Source: Morinoia aosen (taxonomy: Eukaryota > Arthropoda > Malacostraca > Amphipoda > Talitridae). From it: 64,000 nt of DNA. Shown here piece after piece: positions 60,660 through 64,000 of the stretch (within the stretch, counting starts at the first letter, position 1; the number at the start of each line of letters is the position of its first letter). Where the stretch lies: assembly GCA_030386875.1 (NCBI GenBank), contig CM059564.1, positions 48,318,075 through 48,382,074 on the forward strand, read 5' to 3'. Below the pieces are notes generated by a model that saw only the letters and a list, made by a program, of their open reading frames with translations, had not been told where the DNA came from and made no database searches. The position numbers and the translations under genes were made by a program.

Positions 60660-63600
60660 ATGCAGTCGGTGAGTGCAGCAACCCACTTTGTGATAACGCT
60701 ACAGAATAATTCTAAGGTTCTGTGGAATGCATACTTAATGGAAGAATATGTAAGGTTCAAGACATCTGCTATGCTTCTTTGTGTAGTTTGTAATGGTTCT
60801 CGAATGCTATAATGTAATTCGGTAGATCCTTCATAATGGTGAAGTACTCAAAAATGTTTTGAGATCAGTAAATTATTGCAAAAATTCATAAATCAGTTTA
60901 ATATGCTGAATCGTTTGTACTTGAATTGATTTTGACGCATCATTGAACATAGACTCGCAAAATATTTCATGTTAATGTACAATGATAAAAATGTTAGATA
61001 TCTTTCAAACAGGTAGATATTATTCAATAATCGTACGTGCAATTCAAACAGAATATATTTTTCAAAAAAGAGCAAATGTTTCCAAACGAGGATATATGTT
61101 ATTTTGAAAAGTAGTAAATGTCGAAAAAGAGGTGCGATTCGAAATAGGCCAATGATATTTAACAAAATTGGTGTTGTTCAAAGCGGTTTGGCTTTTTTTA
61201 AAGAAAATCGATTACTGGAGGAAATACATTGGATACATTTCAGTTCCATCATGAATTGTCGGTCATGTTTATTTTACCATTTCTAAGAAGTAAAATTTTC
61301 AAGGGAAATTTTAAGTACTCAGTTTATATTTCTAGCATGAAATACTGTCTGATGCGCCTCAAATTTTGGTAAACAGCTCCTACTTTTCTGTAAAAGCAAT
61401 CGTTTTCCACAGTTTATAAAAACATGCGAATTTTAGGCTAATCTCACTCAATTTAGGCTAATCTCACTTCAATGGAAAAGTTTTATCTCGTGAACTGTCC
61501 AGACATAAAATAAACTTAGAGTAACTGAAAATGGTTGCTGGAAATGATTGCTAGACATGGTTGCATTAATTAACGCAGAACGCAAACGCTGCGTGGTTAC
61601 GCTGCGACATCGGTGCTAAATTTCACATGGACTTGTGAGTCGGAGGAAATTCGGGGTTAAATCAGAACTCATGCGTGATATTTTACAACCACTGCCGTTC
61701 AGTTGGGTTACTCGCATATTTTACATCAGCGATTAAAACCCCAATGCGGGCGCTTATTAGTCGACAAATCTTAACGCTTTAACCCAATCATATTTTTTCG
61801 CCGGACCATGCATGTTTTTCGCTGTCTAAGCGATTTAATTACTTTGGCGGCGAAAAACATGCATGCAGGCGGCGAAAAAGTTAGACTGAGTGATGTTGTC
61901 CTAAAATGGAAATTTTGTTGAGAAAAGTATACGAGCGAGAGAATATCGATTTGATGCAATAACATTGCATGAAAGAGAATGTTGATTTTAACGAGAAGCG
62001 ACGATGTTTATCAGTTACCTTGCCTCAGAGGTAAAGTTGCTCCTGTGCACTAGAGCTGCTTTGTCTCACTGTCAGATTACCAAAACATATCGCTCTCTGC
62101 TTGCGCCAAGAACGGAACCCTCAACTTACGCTCCAATCCTTGAGTCGGCAGACCGATTTTACCCATTGAGTTGCACCTAAAGCACAAGGTGCCTAGATGG
62201 TAATTTGATGTACCTTTTTAATGAATTATTGAATAATTTGATCGGACTTATAAGTTGGGGTTTTGTGATTGAAGATGAAAATTTACTACTTGCCTAGTAG
62301 CTGAAGCAGCTTCAGAAAATACCATTCCAACATGAAAATGGCATAAAAACATCAATGAAAGGCTATTCAAGATTGTCTTCGTCATGTTTCTGTGCGCTGA
62401 AACGTCATGTTACTGATCATATTACAAAGATTTTAATAAATATCTACGTAAGCAATGTAGACTTAATTTCTTTTTTGGAAGCCGCCCAATATTCATGGGA
62501 GCTCATCATAAATTAACTTCACTGAGACTCGACTTCGTTTAAATTTCTTCTAATTTTCAATAATTTTCTTACAATTTTCAATAGATTCTGAGGTGGAAAT
62601 TTGCGGTTCAATACACGGGAACATGTAGTGCGCTCAATACTAGGGTTGTGCCGCTTAATACTGACTCAAAGACTCGTTTGCGTATGAGTTGTAACTTTTT
62701 TAAATCACTAAACGTGTACTCAACAAACGTGTACTCAAAAACTTAAATAAATTAATAATAATATTGAAGGGTGTTGACAAAATCAACATTGAAGCAGAGT
62801 GGCGGAAAATTATGATGAAGTGAAACTCTAGAAAACTGTAAATTAACTCAGTAGTATCGAGCATAGAGCTAAAAATCAGTCATTAGACCAAGGTATCGGA
62901 AATTCCTTGGCTAAATTACGTTAAATTTACTTCTATTTGTTTCAATAAATTTAATACAAGTTTCATAATATGAACAGCATTTTTGTATTTGACAGGCATA
63001 GTTTTAAAATGAGCAACAATTATTACAAGATTCAGACAATAGAATCAGAACTTCTTTTTGAGAGTTTATTAAAATGTGGGCAAAAGCAAGCATGATTAAA
63101 GTGTAAATTAAAGCACAGCAGAAGATCGTAATATAATGAAATTAAATTTACGTTTGGTGAAATCCTTGCCGGGAATTTATTTTTTTATTCATTATTATCT
63201 CAACATAGTCTCATCAATACTTCGACCCCAGACATCAAGTCTGCGTCGCTGAGATCCTTGTTTTGTGTGTTTCTTCAAACGCTCGTTGAAGAAGGTTCAA
63301 GTAACGCACAAAAAATAAAATATAAAATAATACAAAGGCTGAAGCTGATAAAACGGTGAAAACTAAACATGGCTGCCACCAATGACATGACCTTTTGTAT
63401 CACATTTCTGGGGCAACATTCTCCTCTCGCTGGTAAAATTTCTCTTGAAAAGACGCAACGTTTGCTTGGAACATATTTGGCTTTCAATCTTATTTATTGA
63501 GGGACATTATTTGTCAAATTTGATAGGTATAGAAATAATCTTTTAAGTTATCATACCAGCAGAACTCATATTACGGTGGCCGAGAATTCCACTCATTACA

Positions 63601-63942
63601 TTCAGGTTAAAAGAATCACAGGACAACCGCAGCCAAACTAACGCAATATCTCTTCATGATTACTCAGACTTTAACGTAAAATTAATTCATGGTTCCTCAG
63701 ATTTTCCTCCTCATCACCCTGGCGTCAGCCGCACTGGCGGCCCCTCAGAGCTACAACCGCCCAGGCTTCCCCACCAACCAACAGGGCAACTTCAGGATCG
63801 TGCCAATCCTGCGAGATGACCGGAACGGCCCCGTCAACGGCGTGTACGACTTCAACTTCGAGACCGGGGACGGTGTGCGCCGCAACGAGCAGGGCGCTCC
63901 CACCGGCCCCAACGGCGCCGTCGTGCAGCAGGGCGGGTGGAC
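60660..63942 (+). CDS. RR-1 type chitin-binding cuticle protein, exons 1 and 2 (3' end outside window)
   Basis: Exon 1 coding part is ATGCAGTCG at 60660-60668, followed by donor GTGAGT. A 3,032-bp intron ends at TTCCTCAG (63700). Exon 2 is 63701-63942, followed by donor GTGAGT at 63943. Joined, they read MQSIFLLITLASAALA (signal peptide), then APQSYNRP and the first half of an extended R&R chitin-binding domain: GVYDFNFETGDG, RRNEQGAP, QQGGW. Exon 2 holds 80 codons plus two bases, so the exon after it must start with a phase-matching base, exactly as in the paralogue at 13.2-18.2 kb. Position by position the two exon 2 proteins match in IVPIL, DxRNGP, GVYDF, FETGDG and RNEQGAP. The open frame also extends back to an ATG at 63689, but that ATG lies in the intron just before the acceptor. 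The product should be a secreted cuticle component. The last exon lies beyond 64,000. Confidence 0.9.
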
Positions 63943-64000
63943 GTGAGTCTTGGGCTCCTACGCCTTCAACCGAAATTGAAAATTGTTTCCTTATTCTTTC

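Noticed and set aside
63689-63700. ATG at 63689 as start of the plus-strand cuticle protein
   Set aside because: It lies immediately before a good acceptor (TTCCTCAG). The upstream exon at 60660 with TATA box supplies the start, and the phase-0 join matches the paralogue.

Overview
The window looks like nuclear DNA from an arthropod, most likely a crustacean. It is AT-rich (well under half G+C by eye), nearly gene-free, and full of small repeats. The assignment rests on two spliced genes for RR-1-type (Rebers-Riddiford) chitin-binding cuticle proteins. Their mature ends start A-P-Q, and the one complete C-terminus has a FVADDAGYRVESPLLP-type domain end followed by a PPLPPHALEQIE-type tail, a style I associate with crustacean rather than insect cuticle proteins. 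No prokaryotic features were found (operons, Shine-Dalgarno sites, dense ORFs).

Layout. (1) 1-13.2 kb: no recognised gene. It holds four copies of a ~370 bp SINE-like repeat (2.6, 5.1, 6.7 and 7.8 kb), one of them nested in a piggyBac-like MITE, plus a 40-bp tandem array and a CRE/CCAAT-rich patch near 9.2 kb. (2) 13.2-18.26 kb, minus strand: a complete three-exon cuticle gene with a TATA promoter. Its second intron holds three tandem arrays, one of which duplicates the 3' splice site and start of the last exon. (3) 18.3-29.3 kb: non-coding, with a dense cluster of nuclear-receptor half-sites about 1.9-2.1 kb upstream of the first cuticle gene, a 27-bp array, a hAT-like MITE and a CTGCC-rich minisatellite. 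(4) 29.34-31.5 kb: a broken Penelope-like retroelement (RT plus GIY-YIG endonuclease) followed by a hammerhead-ribozyme-like motif, then a MITE with 15-bp perfect terminal repeats. (5) 31.9-60.5 kb: a ~28 kb stretch without a recognisable gene, with minisatellites, a 92-bp near-perfect palindrome, and three AP-1 sites spaced exactly 21 bp apart. (6) 60.6-64 kb, plus strand: the TATA promoter, three-codon first exon, ~3 kb intron and complete second exon of another cuticle gene, which runs off the window.

The two cuticle genes are paralogues with the same plan: a TATA box, a first coding exon of exactly three codons, a phase-0 intron inside the signal peptide, and a phase-2 donor right after the QGGW motif. 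Both products should be secreted by epidermis into chitinous cuticle. Everything else is mobile-element debris, tandem repeats or candidate cis-regulatory sequence. All calls were made by reading the sequence; no database search was possible.
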